DNA of 64,000 nucleotides, taken from positions 124,001 through 188,000 of the forward strand of contig CALLLW010000024.1 in assembly GCA_938007995.1 (NCBI GenBank). The letters are read 5' to 3'. The notes under the pieces were generated by a model, which saw only the letters and a program-made list of their open reading frames with translations, was not told where the DNA came from and made no database searches. Shown here piece by piece: positions 18,279 to 27,575 of the stretch (position 1 is the first letter of the stretch; each line of letters starts with the position of its first letter). This DNA is from an uncultured Granulosicoccaceae bacterium. GTDB taxonomy: Bacteria; Pseudomonadota; Gammaproteobacteria; Granulosicoccales; Granulosicoccaceae. Both the position numbers and the translations under genes were made by a program.

Positions 18279-19673
18279 TTAGAAGCTTCTGACAGGCAAC
18301 ACATTCGCCGCTACCGTTTTGGCAGAGGTAGCAGGAGCGTTATTAATATTCACCAGGAATGCATTTAAGTCTGAATCTTCAGTAGAGGACCAATAAGAGA
18401 ACCCTCCAGGTGCCGCTTCGTTAGTATCAATCAGCACATTCATGCCCTGTAAGATCAGCAGTTCGTCTGTTGAAGGCAGATACCAGTCAGTTGCTGTGGC
18501 AGTTTCGTAGTTAAATGCAGCGGCTGCAGCCGGGGCCTCACAAATGGCAGCCTCAATTAAACCACTACTTACAATGCCAGGCGCGACATCGATACCGTTG
18601 GTGGTGTCATCATTATCTGAATCCACGCTGATGCCAGAACAGCCCCAGGCAAATGGCCCGAGTATGTCCGGTGCGAACTCCAGACCATTGACGCCACCAT
18701 TAGACACTGCGAACACGATACCACCACCCGGACCGGTCTGACCGATCTCGAAAGTAACCGGGTCTGGATCTACTGGATCAACCGGATCAACCGGATCAAC
18801 CGGATCTACCGGATCTACCGGATCTACCGGATCTACCGGATCTACCGGATCTACCGGATCAACCGGATCTACCGGATCAACCGGATCTACCGGATCAACC
18901 GGATCAACCGGATCAACCGGATCAACCGGATCAACCGGATCAACCGGATCAACCGGATCAACCGGATCAACCGGATCAACCGGATCAACTATTTTGATCC
19001 ATTCAAAGTTTTTTATAATTGGATCACCGCCAAGGTACAGGTTCGTTCCATCATCGTTAAATTCATCTACACGACCCTGACCATTAAATATTGGTGAATA
19101 GTAAATAAACGAGCTCTTGCTTAGATAAAGATCATCATAGCCCCCACCAAGCAAAATATTAGTTTTTCCTTCAAGCGACGCGCCTTTGAGTATGACATCA
19201 TCGTGCCCGCTTGCTGTGCGAAGATTTGTATTGCCGTAAACCGTTGAGTTACTCAGCTTGATAAAATCATCGCCACTCTGTGTATTTACAACCAATCTAC
19301 CGTTTACTGATGAATCATTTAAGATGACATTGTCATCACCACCACCAGACTTAATCACAACATTTCCGTTGATCTGCAAACCGTCAAGCCAGAATGTATC
19401 TACACCGCCATAGGTTCTTATCACTACATTTCTGGATACATTGTTAAACAAGCCACTTTTTGGAGTACCGTCGCCCAATTCAATATGATAAGCGATCTGG
19501 TTAGTGACTCCAGTTCCATACAGGGACACTGTTCGGTAGCTATTGTGTGCACCAAGATCAATTCTAAGTGTGCCGTACTTGTTTACGTGAAGGCGTTCTG
19601 CAGCTGCACTTGCTGAAAACGCCGATAAAGACAGTGCGCTAATCACTGCAACGGATAACGTTTTTATCTTCAT
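18279..19673 (-). CDS. Exported beta-helix-like/DUF1566 protein with VDP repeats
   Basis: A 464-residue exported protein. It has a signal peptide ([13 protein letters not shown]), then about 190 residues of short repeating beta-strand units rich in GGGDD and NVVI-like steps, resembling a right-handed beta-helix. Next is a spacer of 25 Val-Asp-Pro triplets, then a C-terminal DUF1566-like domain ([26 protein letters not shown]). DUF1566/Fib_succ_major-type domains occur in surface proteins. The frame is open to 19727, but ATG 19673 has AAAGGAGA upstream and begins the signal peptide. The function is unknown; the stiff Pro-rich stalk suggests display of the terminal domain away from the surface. 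Confidence 0.75.
   Translation of the reverse strand: MKIKTLSVAVISALSLSAFSASAAAERLHVNKYGTLRIDLGAHNSYRTVSLYGTGVTNQIAYHIELGDGTPKSGLFNNVSRNVVIRTYGGVDTFWLDGLQINGNVVIKSGGGDDNVILNDSSVNGRLVVNTQSGDDFIKLSNSTVYGNTNLRTASGHDDVILKGASLEGKTNILLGGGYDDLYLSKSSFIYYSPIFNGQGRVDEFNDDGTNLYLGGDPIIKNFEWIKIVDPVDPVDPVDPVDPVDPVDPVDPVDPVDPVDPVDPVDPVDPVDPVDPVDPVDPVDPVDPVDPVDPVDPVDPVDPDPVTFEIGQTGPGGGIVFAVSNGGVNGLEFAPDILGPFAWGCSGISVDSDNDDTTNGIDVAPGIVSSGLIEAAICEAPAAAAAFNYETATATDWYLPSTDELLILQGMNVLIDTNEAAPGGFSYWSSTEDSDLNAFLVNINNAPATSAKTVAANVLPVRSF
18765..18989 (-). repeat. 25 tandem copies of a 9-bp unit (Val-Asp-Pro)
   Basis: The plus-strand unit is CGGATCAAC or CGGATCTAC, 225 bases in all and in frame with the DUF1566 protein gene. 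The two synonymous variants (GTT or GTA for Val) are grouped rather than random. A block of GTT units lies at the 5' side of the gene and mixed units at the 3' side, which suggests stepwise duplication by slippage or unequal crossing-over. Confidence 0.95.
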
Positions 19674-20154
19674 GACTTTCTCCTTTGCTCTATCTACAAA
19701 TTTTGTGTAAACGGACTCCAGTAACAATACTTGGTAAATCTGACCCTGACTGAGAAGCAGCAGTCAATTTAGTCCGCGCCGTTAACTTGAGAATAAGTTT
19801 GAGGCGAGCCACCTCACATTAATGCGGATATAACCGATGCCGTCAGACTGAGCAGGATAGTTTCTCAGGCACCGGTTTGGAAAACTCAAAGCAGCAAGTG
19901 TTTTTGCATTACACTGACCGAGAACCTGCCCACAAATGTGGACATCGCGAAGCGTGGTAAAAGTTGTTTTAAGTGTCGATATCCGTTTTAATGTGACCAG
20001 CAGGAAAATCAACCAAACCTGACAGGCTGCCGGCACTGTCACAGGCAGCCACTCTCAACAACCTATTGACATTTAATCGTTGAAGGGAGAGCTCCGGAAA
20101 ACTTTCGCGGAGCGAGTTTTGGTAAGTTTTGCCTGATTGTTAAAGACGGGAAGC
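19674..20154. other. Intergenic region, no gene seen
   Basis: This divergent region lies between the DUF1566-protein gene and a small membrane protein gene. It should carry promoters for both. I see no convincing gene, RNA or repeat in it. Confidence 0.4.
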
Positions 20155-20451
20155 ATGGCTAAGATGAGCGCGACCAGAAAACAAATCTCGGAAAACAGTC
20201 TGTACGAAAAAAGCAGTAGAAAGCGCAGCCTCTACCGCAACCGTCGCAGAAGAAAGTCTTCCAGATCAAAACGTCAGACCAACAAGGCGATAACCGACGA
20301 CAAGAAAAAATACAGAACGTTTTATACGTTTTTGAGAAGGACACTGACTTTTGTTGCCGCAGCGTTTGCAGCCTATCTGGTTTACAGCTTAGTTGAAGCA
20401 GAAAACATCACTGTGTTTATGGAGAATCTGACCAGTGCAATCCGAGGGTAA
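20155..20451 (+). CDS. Small basic single-pass membrane protein, unknown
   Basis: A predicted 98-residue protein. The first 60 residues are very rich in Arg, Lys and Ser, and one hydrophobic segment (about residues 66-82, TFVAAAFAAYLVYSLV) follows. That would place a basic domain in the cytoplasm. The frame is open from 20137; ATG 20155 is preceded by a weak GGGAAG site. I do not recognise a family. The composition looks biologically shaped rather than random, but no homology supports it. Confidence 0.5.
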   Translation: MAKMSATRKQISENSLYEKSSRKRSLYRNRRRRKSSRSKRQTNKAITDDKKKYRTFYTFLRRTLTFVAAAFAAYLVYSLVEAENITVFMENLTSAIRG

Positions 20452-20456
20452 TTTCA

Positions 20457-20663
20457 ATCCATGGATAACTAGCCCGGTTTATTCGTGAAAATGACGGCAT
20501 CCGGCTTGATCCTTGATTCCACAGCGAATTTTTTCTTTTGCAAATATCAGTAAGCCAAGTAAGTTAAAACATGGGACACGAGAAGAAAATACCCTGTGAA
20601 ACCAATGCTCTGCGCGCTATGCCCGCGATTTCACGAATAAACCGGGCTGGAATCCGTGGATAA
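20457..20663. mobile_element. MITE-like element with inverted terminal repeats
   Basis: A perfect 20-bp inverted repeat (20471-20490 and 20629-20648) encloses 138 bases. Outside it lies a second, imperfect pair, ATCCATGGATAA at 20457 and ATCCGTGGATAA at 20652; this motif is itself nearly palindromic. The interior has no open frame. It could be a MITE or an insertion sequence that lost its transposase. It begins 5 bases after the upstream stop codon and might also terminate that transcript. Confidence 0.55.
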
Positions 20664-20889
20664 TTCTCCGGCGCTTCGCCATAGATACACAACATCGGTG
20701 GCATCTTATAGACAAGTCAAACAAAATTACAATTTGCCATTGTTGCTGATCTCAGCGGCCTGCTGTTTGTATCATCCAAAAATTACCATGCGCACATTCC
20801 AATAACACAATCAGTACCGACCAGCACTACAACTCAACTAGATCAATGGCCCACCTCACAGCGACGAGATTCTATTTGAGTAACATCAC

Positions 20890-21762
20890 TTGACCCATCG
20901 CCCGCCCACAACTATTTTTCGTGGCATAGGGATGGTTTGTCTGGCCTTTTTTATTTTTTCATCTGTTGATGCCAACGCCAAGTGGCTTGCAGCCGCTGGT
21001 TTTTTGCCTGTACAGATTGCTTTCATGAGATATGCAGGGCAATTTGTTATTGGCATCTCAACGTCTTCACAAGATATCAAACTGTTTTTTCTGCTCAATA
21101 GATTCAGCATGCTGCTCGTCGTGTTACGGGGTGCCATGCTGGCCGCGGCTACAGTTTTCAATTTTATCGCACTGAGCCATCTGCCATTGACTACCACAGC
21201 AGTCATCATGTTTTCATCACCTCTATGGGTGTGCGCTCTATCAGGCCCGTTGCTTGGTGAAAAAGTTGGCATCTGGCGTTGGAGTGCCGTAGCAACAGGC
21301 TTACTCGGTGTTGCGATTGCAGCACAACCAGGTACGGAGTTCCATTGGTCAATGCTTGCATCGCTTGCCGCAGCATTATCTTTCGCACTTTACAGCATAT
21401 TAAGTCGGCGGCTCGCACCGATGATGGATTCTTCAGTTCTGCAAACCAGCACCGGACTGATTGGTACGGTAATCCTGTTGCCTTTTCTGGCCGGCAACTG
21501 GATCTGGCCGAAGAGCATCGCTATCTGGTTACTATTTTTTCTCTTGGGGGTAAGCGCGTGGGTCGGTCATGAACTCTACATTCGTGCTCATGCATCTGTC
21601 GAAGCCAGTACGCTTTCACCTTTCGGTTACCTACTCTTTATTTTCATGGGTCTCTGGGGTTTTACCCTTTTCGGAGATGTACCAGATTCGGCAACCGTGT
21701 TGGGGGCCACCCTGGCCGCAACTGCCGGTGTGATCATCTGGTGGCGTGAGTCTTATACCTGA
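20890..21762 (+). CDS. EamA/DMT-family transporter
   Basis: A 290-residue integral membrane protein with about ten hydrophobic segments arranged as two EamA repeats (about residues 10-140 and 150-285). Visible motifs are FFIFSSVDANAKWL, RGAMLAAATVFNFIALSHLPLTT and LLGEKVG. Drug/metabolite transporters export small metabolites; the substrate is unknown. An in-frame stop at 20881 limits the start to TTG 20890 or ATG 20932. TTG keeps the family's RGIGMV beginning, so I prefer it. Confidence 0.82.
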   Translation: MTHRPPTTIFRGIGMVCLAFFIFSSVDANAKWLAAAGFLPVQIAFMRYAGQFVIGISTSSQDIKLFFLLNRFSMLLVVLRGAMLAAATVFNFIALSHLPLTTTAVIMFSSPLWVCALSGPLLGEKVGIWRWSAVATGLLGVAIAAQPGTEFHWSMLASLAAALSFALYSILSRRLAPMMDSSVLQTSTGLIGTVILLPFLAGNWIWPKSIAIWLLFFLLGVSAWVGHELYIRAHASVEASTLSPFGYLLFIFMGLWGFTLFGDVPDSATVLGATLAATAGVIIWWRESYT

Positions 21763-21871
21763 ACAACACAACACAGCTCGTCAATTTTTCGACGATAGAA
21801 AGACATGCTCTTCCTGGAAGTTGGCACAGTGAAAGCAAGTGACTGAGGACAGCAATCCTTAATCACCCAAA

Positions 21872-21903
21872 AGGCCCCGCAAATAAGCTAAACACCGGGG
21901 CTT
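21872..21903 (+). terminator. Possible terminator after the DMT transporter
   Basis: An 8-bp GC-rich stem (21872-21879 with 21896-21903, one G-T pair) has a 16-base loop. There is no clear U-tract. Confidence 0.3.
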
Positions 21904-21936
21904 ATCAGGCTTCAATATGCGAGCTACGAGCAGCCA

Positions 21937-23958
21937 GTGTTTATTAGAAAAAATAGTGCAGCGTTACTGCTAACAACCTTACTGCTGACCACAACCGCCG
22001 ATAAAAGCTTAGCCACAGAAAAACATTCTGTGGCCAGAGTCTGGAATGAAGCGCTATTGCACGCTATACGCAATGACTACGCACGCCCTACTTCCCATGC
22101 ACGCAACCTTTTTCATGCATCAGCTGCAATGTACGATGCCTGGGCAATATTTCATCCACCCGCAAGCCCATATTTTCTTGGGAGAACGCAGGCTAACGGT
22201 TTTCACTGTGAGTTCAGCGAGCAACAAAGAAACGCGTTTATCAATGCTGGCACGAGTGCCGAGCAGCGACAAAAATATGTTGAAGTCACTCTCAGCTCAG
22301 CCATGTACCACTTGATCTCACATCGATTCGAAAAATCACCGGGTGCAACCAGCATAAGAATTCGTTTAAACCGTGTATTGAACAAGCTCGGCATCACAGT
22401 AAACCACAATCAGGCCCCGACGCTTAGCAGCGCAGAGGGCCTTGGCAACTATTTGGCACAATGCATCATCGAATATGGACTGCAAGACGGATCTAACGAA
22501 GCCAATCAGTTTAAGAATCGATTTTACCAACCGGTTAACGCCCCCCTTAATCCAGCCAGCGTTGGCAATTCAGGGATGCAGAAACCGGATCGCTGGCAAC
22601 CGTTAACCATAGACAACTACGTGGATCAATCAGGCAACCCGTTGCCAACCCCCGAATTTCTCGGTGCCGAGTGGGGTAACGTAGAACCGTTCGCACTGTC
22701 TCCTTCAGACAGTGTCTTGATGAAGCGTGAGGGCCACGAGTACCGGGTTTATCTTAATCCGGGTCAACCGTCATTGTTTACCGGTGACTCTGCAGATTAT
22801 GCGTGGGGACACTCTATGGTGGCGGTATGGTCTTCACAGCTGGACCCCGCCGATGGAACAAGGTGGGATATCTCGCCGGCTTCACTGGGAGCAAGCGCCT
22901 CACTGCCAGAATCTGATGACTTACAAAACTTCTATCAATACATTGATGGCGGTACAAAACAAATCGGCCGTCAGATTAATCCCTATACCAATGAGCCTTA
23001 CGCTCCTAATCAGGCACTGCGTGGTGATTACACACGTGTGGTTGCAGAATACTGGGCTGACGGGCCAGACAGTGAAACACCACCAGGGCACTGGTTTACG
23101 ATACTAAACGAGTTCGTACTTGATCATCCGGACTTTCATCGACAGTACTGCGGTACCGGTAGTGCATTGAATGAGCTCGAGTTTGATATACGCAGTTACT
23201 TCACGCTTGGTGGTGCAATGCATGACGCTGCCATTGCAGCCTGGAGTAACAAGGGCTACTACGATTATGCACGTCCTGTATCTGCTCTACGATACATGGC
23301 AGGACTTGGGCAGCGCAGTAACCCCTCACTACCTTCTTATCATCAGCATGGCATTCCACTGCTCGATAATTACATTGAACTGGTTTACCCGACTGACCCA
23401 CTGGCAGGTAACGACAACAGGCAAGTTGGTAAAATAAAGATACGCGCCTGGAAAGGCCCTGATCATATCAGCAACCGTTATGAAAACAATGCCGGTGTTG
23501 GATGGATACTTGCGGAAAACTGGTGGCCTTACCAAAGACCGACTTTTGTTACTCCACCGTTTAGCGGGTATGTATCAGGGCATTCAACCTTTTCACGTGC
23601 TGCAGCGGAAGTACTCACCACGATCACCGGTACTGAGTATTTTCCAGGAGGGCTGGCCGAGTTTGTAGCAAAGCAAAACGACTTTCTGGTCTTTGAACAG
23701 GGCCCGAGCGAAGACGTTATTTTGCAGTGGGCGACTTTTCAGGACGCTTCAGATCAAAGCAGCCTGTCCCGAATCTGGGGTGGAATCCACCCGCCAATAG
23801 ATGACGTACCGGGTCGTAAAATCGGAATACAGGTAGCAGAGCGTGCGGTGAGACTGGCGGCAACTTATTTTAGAGGCCAACCTGCTAACCCTTCAAACAC
23901 CGGCTCCCTGAATGTGGCAGACAATGAGTGCGCCGTGATCGCTACTCACGACGAATAA
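21937..23958 (+). CDS. Exported vanadium-haloperoxidase-like (PAP2 superfamily) protein
   Basis: A 673-residue protein with an N-terminal signal peptide (ALLLTTLLLTTTADKSLA). The beginning (ARVWNEALLHAIRNDYARPTS-type) and the C-terminal motifs match the vanadium-dependent haloperoxidase/acid-phosphatase superfamily: PPFSGYVSGHSTFSRAAAEVL supplies the SGHS phosphate/vanadate motif, and RIWGGIHPPIDDVPGRKIG holds the second Arg/His set. A Lys/Arg motif in the KIRAWKGP or ARPVSALRYM region could be the first. Whether it binds vanadate or acts as a phosphatase cannot be told from sequence. The start is GTG. It appears to be a single-gene unit. Confidence 0.75.
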   Translation: MFIRKNSAALLLTTLLLTTTADKSLATEKHSVARVWNEALLHAIRNDYARPTSHARNLFHASAAMYDAWAIFHPPASPYFLGRTQANGFHCEFSEQQRNAFINAGTSAEQRQKYVEVTLSSAMYHLISHRFEKSPGATSIRIRLNRVLNKLGITVNHNQAPTLSSAEGLGNYLAQCIIEYGLQDGSNEANQFKNRFYQPVNAPLNPASVGNSGMQKPDRWQPLTIDNYVDQSGNPLPTPEFLGAEWGNVEPFALSPSDSVLMKREGHEYRVYLNPGQPSLFTGDSADYAWGHSMVAVWSSQLDPADGTRWDISPASLGASASLPESDDLQNFYQYIDGGTKQIGRQINPYTNEPYAPNQALRGDYTRVVAEYWADGPDSETPPGHWFTILNEFVLDHPDFHRQYCGTGSALNELEFDIRSYFTLGGAMHDAAIAAWSNKGYYDYARPVSALRYMAGLGQRSNPSLPSYHQHGIPLLDNYIELVYPTDPLAGNDNRQVGKIKIRAWKGPDHISNRYENNAGVGWILAENWWPYQRPTFVTPPFSGYVSGHSTFSRAAAEVLTTITGTEYFPGGLAEFVAKQNDFLVFEQGPSEDVILQWATFQDASDQSSLSRIWGGIHPPIDDVPGRKIGIQVAERAVRLAATYFRGQPANPSNTGSLNVADNECAVIATHDE

Positions 23959-24543
23959 AACTCTTGCAGTGAGTTGTGCCGTATTACCACTTGTGTGTAA
24001 TAGCGCAGGCACAAGTGGGCAGCTAAACTTGAGCCGAAGAAAGCATCAAAGAGAACCATGAAAATCAAATCCAACAAAGACACATTTTTAACGGTTACAC
24101 CGCTGTAGGGTACAACTATTTATACCAACGGCTTGCTCTTGCAAGCCGTTTGCTATTTCAACCCGTTAGCTATTTCAGGCAACCTGTTTCAGGTGTCATC
24201 CAAAACCTCTGATGGTCGGTCAATCGATACGGTAGCTCAGCGCAAAGCTGCGGATTTCCAGACCGGCCGACCGACCCTGCAACAAACCGCTTTTGCTGCG
24301 GCGTATAGCAATGACGCCATTCGCTTCAGCACGCCGGCACCACAGCCGTCGTACCGCAGATAACACGATCATGTCGCTAATAGAGTAGTTCCGGAAGGAA
24401 CTACGATGAGCTGATTAATGTCGACCTACAGGCGCTGATGGCTGCAGGGTATTTCCACTTGAAAACACCACTTAGCACTCCTAAGTCTTTCCCGCCACCA
24501 CTGGCGCTCACTCACTTAAGATAGAAAATCCAGAGTACAAATT
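23959..24543. other. Gene-poor region with two strong hairpins
   Basis: I see no convincing gene. A 76-codon open frame at 24133-24363 lacks a ribosome site and family resemblance. Two hairpins stand out: 24127-24136 with 24141-24150 (10-bp perfect stem, TCTT loop) and 24385-24392 with 24397-24404 (8-bp perfect stem, GGAA loop). The first could end the haloperoxidase transcript; together they could mark a small RNA. Confidence 0.4.
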
Positions 24544-25248
24544 ATGACCTTGAACACGTTCAGCAACCTGCAAAAAGCAGCAGCCGCAACACTGTTTTCC
24601 GTAGCGCTTATCCAGCCTTCCAGCATTTTGGCCCAGGACGCTGATATGACTTTTTTCATCACCAGCGCAGGACCAGGCAACGGTGCAGATCTGGGCGGCC
24701 TTGAGGGAGCTGATGCACACTGCAGCGCACTGGCGAAAGCTGCGGGCTCTGAATTACCTGACTGGAAAGCCTACCTCAGCGTCAATGCGATGATTGATCG
24801 TTCCGGCGACCGTGCACAGGTAGTACCCGGCGTCAACGCACGAGATCGAATTGGCACAGGCCCATGGCACAATGCAGCCGGTGAACTGATTGCCAAAGAC
24901 GTTGATGATCTGCACTCGGACAACAACCCACTGAGCAAAGGCACCGGGCTTGATGAAAGTGGCAATGAGGTTAATGCCCGTGGAGACAAGCCCAACAAGC
25001 ACGACATACTGACCGGATCAGATCCTCTGGGTATGTACTCAACAGCAGGTGGCGACACTTCCTGCAACGGCTGGACAAGTAGCGCAGAGGGCTCTGCAAT
25101 AGTGGGGCATCACGACAGAGCGGGCCTTAGCCAGGATCGCCACATGGTCTCCTGGAACTCCGCCCATGGTTCCGCCGGCTGCAGTCAGGACGCATTAACC
25201 AGAACTGGCGGTGATGGTTTGTTTTATTGCTTCTACGCAGGTCAATAG
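24544..25248 (+). CDS. Exported lectin-like protein
   Basis: A 234-residue protein with a signal peptide cut after SILAQ. The mature part matches a bacterial family usually annotated as lectin: FFITSAGPGNGADLGGLEGAD, then VNARDRIGTGPWHNA, HSDNN, NKHDILTGSDP and GGDGLFYCF at the end. Paired cysteines suggest disulfides in the periplasm or outside. The fold may relate to C-type-lectin or endostatin-like domains. The ligand is unknown. Confidence 0.7.
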   Translation: MTLNTFSNLQKAAAATLFSVALIQPSSILAQDADMTFFITSAGPGNGADLGGLEGADAHCSALAKAAGSELPDWKAYLSVNAMIDRSGDRAQVVPGVNARDRIGTGPWHNAAGELIAKDVDDLHSDNNPLSKGTGLDESGNEVNARGDKPNKHDILTGSDPLGMYSTAGGDTSCNGWTSSAEGSAIVGHHDRAGLSQDRHMVSWNSAHGSAGCSQDALTRTGGDGLFYCFYAGQ

Positions 25249-25288
25249 ACGCCAGCCCCAGCCGTTGAATCAACCGGTAAAAAGAATA

Positions 25289-25320
25289 CACCGCCACTAC
25301 CTGCCCCGATAGTGGCGGTG
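25289..25320. terminator. Hairpin terminator between convergent genes
   Basis: An 11-bp perfect stem (25289-25299 with 25310-25320) has a 10-base loop. Read on the minus strand it is followed by TATTCTTTTT, so it best serves the metalloprotease gene, and may also stop the lectin-like transcript. Confidence 0.75.
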
Positions 25321-25375
25321 CCTGTTGCCCACTGTGGCACAGGGCGTAGTTTGCCGTCTTATAAAAGCAGCGCTG

Positions 25376-26047
25376 TTACTCAATCAACCGTCTGGCGTTG
25401 TAGCGCGCAACTCGTTGTTCTTCATCGGTAAGCACAATACCGTTAGTGCCAGAAAACAGCAGCCTGTTGGAATCAAAACTTGCATGATACAACCCAAGCA
25501 CATGCCCAAGCTCATGGCTGGTCACACGCGCATCATTTACCGTCGGGTTATCTGCAACAAAAAAGGTTCTGGAGCCGCCGGGCGCAAGGCCGTTCACACC
25601 GCCCATTGAGCGCACAAAAAACGCCCAGACAACCGCCTTTTCATTTTTAGCACCGATCTCGAATTGCCCGCGCCGGAGACCGCGAAAAAAATCTCTAACC
25701 CCGCCCCGCCCGGTTCTATGTGCCAGCCCCCAAAGCAACTCACGTGGGACCTCCAATCGATCTACCAGCACAGGTTCGATGACTATGTTTGCCTGACGCC
25801 AGATTTCGTTTACCCGCGCAAAATGGCTTGCAAAACTATGATCCGATCGACGACTGGAGAGTCTATTATTGCCGCCGTCGCTATCAAGAATGTAGACGGC
25901 AATTGGTATTACCAGCTCTGTACGCTCAGCTTGCGGAATGAAACTCCTTTGCTCTGCGTTTGTCCCACTGAAGTGCAGAAAGCCGAGAGATCCAACAAAA
26001 AGCAGCAGACATGGCAGGTATCTTTTTGAGCGCATTTCACACGGCAT
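25376..26047 (-). CDS. Exported metzincin-type zinc protease
   Basis: A 223-residue protein with an N-terminal signal (LPCLLLFVGSLGFLHF). The zinc-binding motif HELGHVLGLYH fits HExxHxxGxxH of metzincins, and a downstream LLFSGTNG may replace the Met-turn. No propeptide with a Cys switch is clear. The motif TFFVADNPTVNDARVTS precedes the zinc site. Peptidase family (M10, M12 or M43-like) cannot be fixed by eye. A second start lies at 26035. Confidence 0.75.
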   Translation of the reverse strand: MPCEMRSKRYLPCLLLFVGSLGFLHFSGTNAEQRSFIPQAERTELVIPIAVYILDSDGGNNRLSSRRSDHSFASHFARVNEIWRQANIVIEPVLVDRLEVPRELLWGLAHRTGRGGVRDFFRGLRRGQFEIGAKNEKAVVWAFFVRSMGGVNGLAPGGSRTFFVADNPTVNDARVTSHELGHVLGLYHASFDSNRLLFSGTNGIVLTDEEQRVARYNARRLIE

Positions 26048-26185
26048 AAGGTCACACGGCAGCAGGCATCTTATGGACGCCTGCTTGGACTAACCTAAAA
26101 GTGAAAAGTTACACCAGTGTCTTGATTATTATTACCCATCAAAATTTCAGCGAATAATGGATACCGCCGGCACTCCTCACTCACT

Positions 26186-27535
26186 ATGAATTTATATCGT
26201 TTTGCGCCGCTGCTTTTGCTTTTGATCTTCAGCTCCAGCCTGCCAGCGAAAGAAACTGATCTGATTGCACTAAGCAAACAAATCCTGATTGGTACAGAGA
26301 CCGAACGTCTCACTGCTGCAGAGAAAATTATAAAACGCGGCAACACAGACATGATTCCCAGTCTTGTGCTGCTGATGCGAATTGGTGGATCACACGTTGT
26401 TACGCAACGAGCATTGCAGGAGCTGACAGGCAAAACGCTCAGCAACTGGCGCGAGGCCATGGTGTACCAGGAGGCGCATCCGGAGATCATTCCACATCCC
26501 AGTTATTACGACCTTAAACTGTGGTACTGGGGCGGTATCGATAAAGACTTCCTTTCTTTGTTTGACAACCCTGCCAATCGTAAAAACTCACGCATACGTT
26601 TTGAAGAAATAACCTGGGGAGGCGTGGTTTACGACGGCATCCCTTCACTCGATAATCCGACTATGATTGCAGCAGAAGAGGCCGACTATCTGCTGGACAC
26701 AGATCTGGTATTCGGCGTTGAAATTAATGGCGATGTACGCGCCTACCCGCTGCGAATTATGGGCTGGCATGAGATGTTTAACGACGTGATCGGTGGTGTA
26801 CCGGTAGCTCTGGCTTATTGCACACTTTGCGGCGCTGGTATTTTGTTTGAAACAAAGCTAACTAACGAAGACCAACCACTGATCTTTGGCTCATCCGGTC
26901 TGTTATACCGATCTAACAAACTCATGTTTGATCGTAAAACCAAAAGCCTCTGGAACCAGTTTACCGGAGAGCCTGTCAGCGGTAAGCTGGCACACTCCGA
27001 CATTAAACTTAAAATAAGACCAACCACCATCACCTCGTGGGCACGTTGGCGTACCGTGCACCCGGCAACTAAAGTGTTATCTCTTGAAACGGGTCATTTT
27101 CGTGATTATGACTCGGGGGTTGCTTACAAAGACTACTTTGCATCACCTGATTTAATGTTTCCAACCAACGCTGACGAAACACGTTTACAACAAAAGACAA
27201 TTATCTTTGGAGTCAGACTGGCCGGTGGTGCAAAGGCATGGCCACTCGACGCGTTTAATAAAAAAACGGTCATTAATGACCGTGTCGGCTTCACCAATAT
27301 TGTACTAATTGGTGATGCTAAAACACAGACTGTGCGCGCTTACCAAAGAGACAATCATACTTTTAGTGGTGGTCTGGATGGTCTGAAAAGTACAGAATCA
27401 AGCTGGGAGATTACCGAAGCTGCATTGGTGGCCACGGATGGTCGCAAACTACAACGGGTTCCCGGACATATCGCCTACTGGTTTGCATGGGATGGTTATC
27501 TGGGTGCGAAGAGTGACCTCTATAAGACTGAATAG
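26186..27535 (+). CDS. DUF3179-domain exported protein
   Basis: A 449-residue protein with a signal peptide (LLLLLIFSSSLPA). Residues about 150-430 are a DUF3179 domain: DGIPSLDNP, VFGVEINGDVRAYPLRIM, WHEMFNDVIGGVPVALAYCTLCGAGI, then SLWNQFTGEPVSG. The CxxC pair in CTLCG is a family hallmark and suggests metal or redox function, but none has been established. It is divergent from the metzincin gene with about 140 bases between. ATG 26186 directly begins the signal peptide. Confidence 0.85.
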   Translation: MNLYRFAPLLLLLIFSSSLPAKETDLIALSKQILIGTETERLTAAEKIIKRGNTDMIPSLVLLMRIGGSHVVTQRALQELTGKTLSNWREAMVYQEAHPEIIPHPSYYDLKLWYWGGIDKDFLSLFDNPANRKNSRIRFEEITWGGVVYDGIPSLDNPTMIAAEEADYLLDTDLVFGVEINGDVRAYPLRIMGWHEMFNDVIGGVPVALAYCTLCGAGILFETKLTNEDQPLIFGSSGLLYRSNKLMFDRKTKSLWNQFTGEPVSGKLAHSDIKLKIRPTTITSWARWRTVHPATKVLSLETGHFRDYDSGVAYKDYFASPDLMFPTNADETRLQQKTIIFGVRLAGGAKAWPLDAFNKKTVINDRVGFTNIVLIGDAKTQTVRAYQRDNHTFSGGLDGLKSTESSWEITEAALVATDGRKLQRVPGHIAYWFAWDGYLGAKSDLYKTE

Positions 27536-27575
27536 ATAACACAACTGCAGGATGTTGATCCCGAGAATAACTGTT

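Noticed and set aside
18765..18989. Regular short repeats as a CRISPR array
   Set aside because: The units are 9 bp, contiguous, without spacers, and encode an in-frame Val-Asp-Pro run.
24133..24363. 76-codon open frame as a small gene
   Set aside because: It has no ribosome site, begins inside a strong hairpin, and shows no family or signal features.
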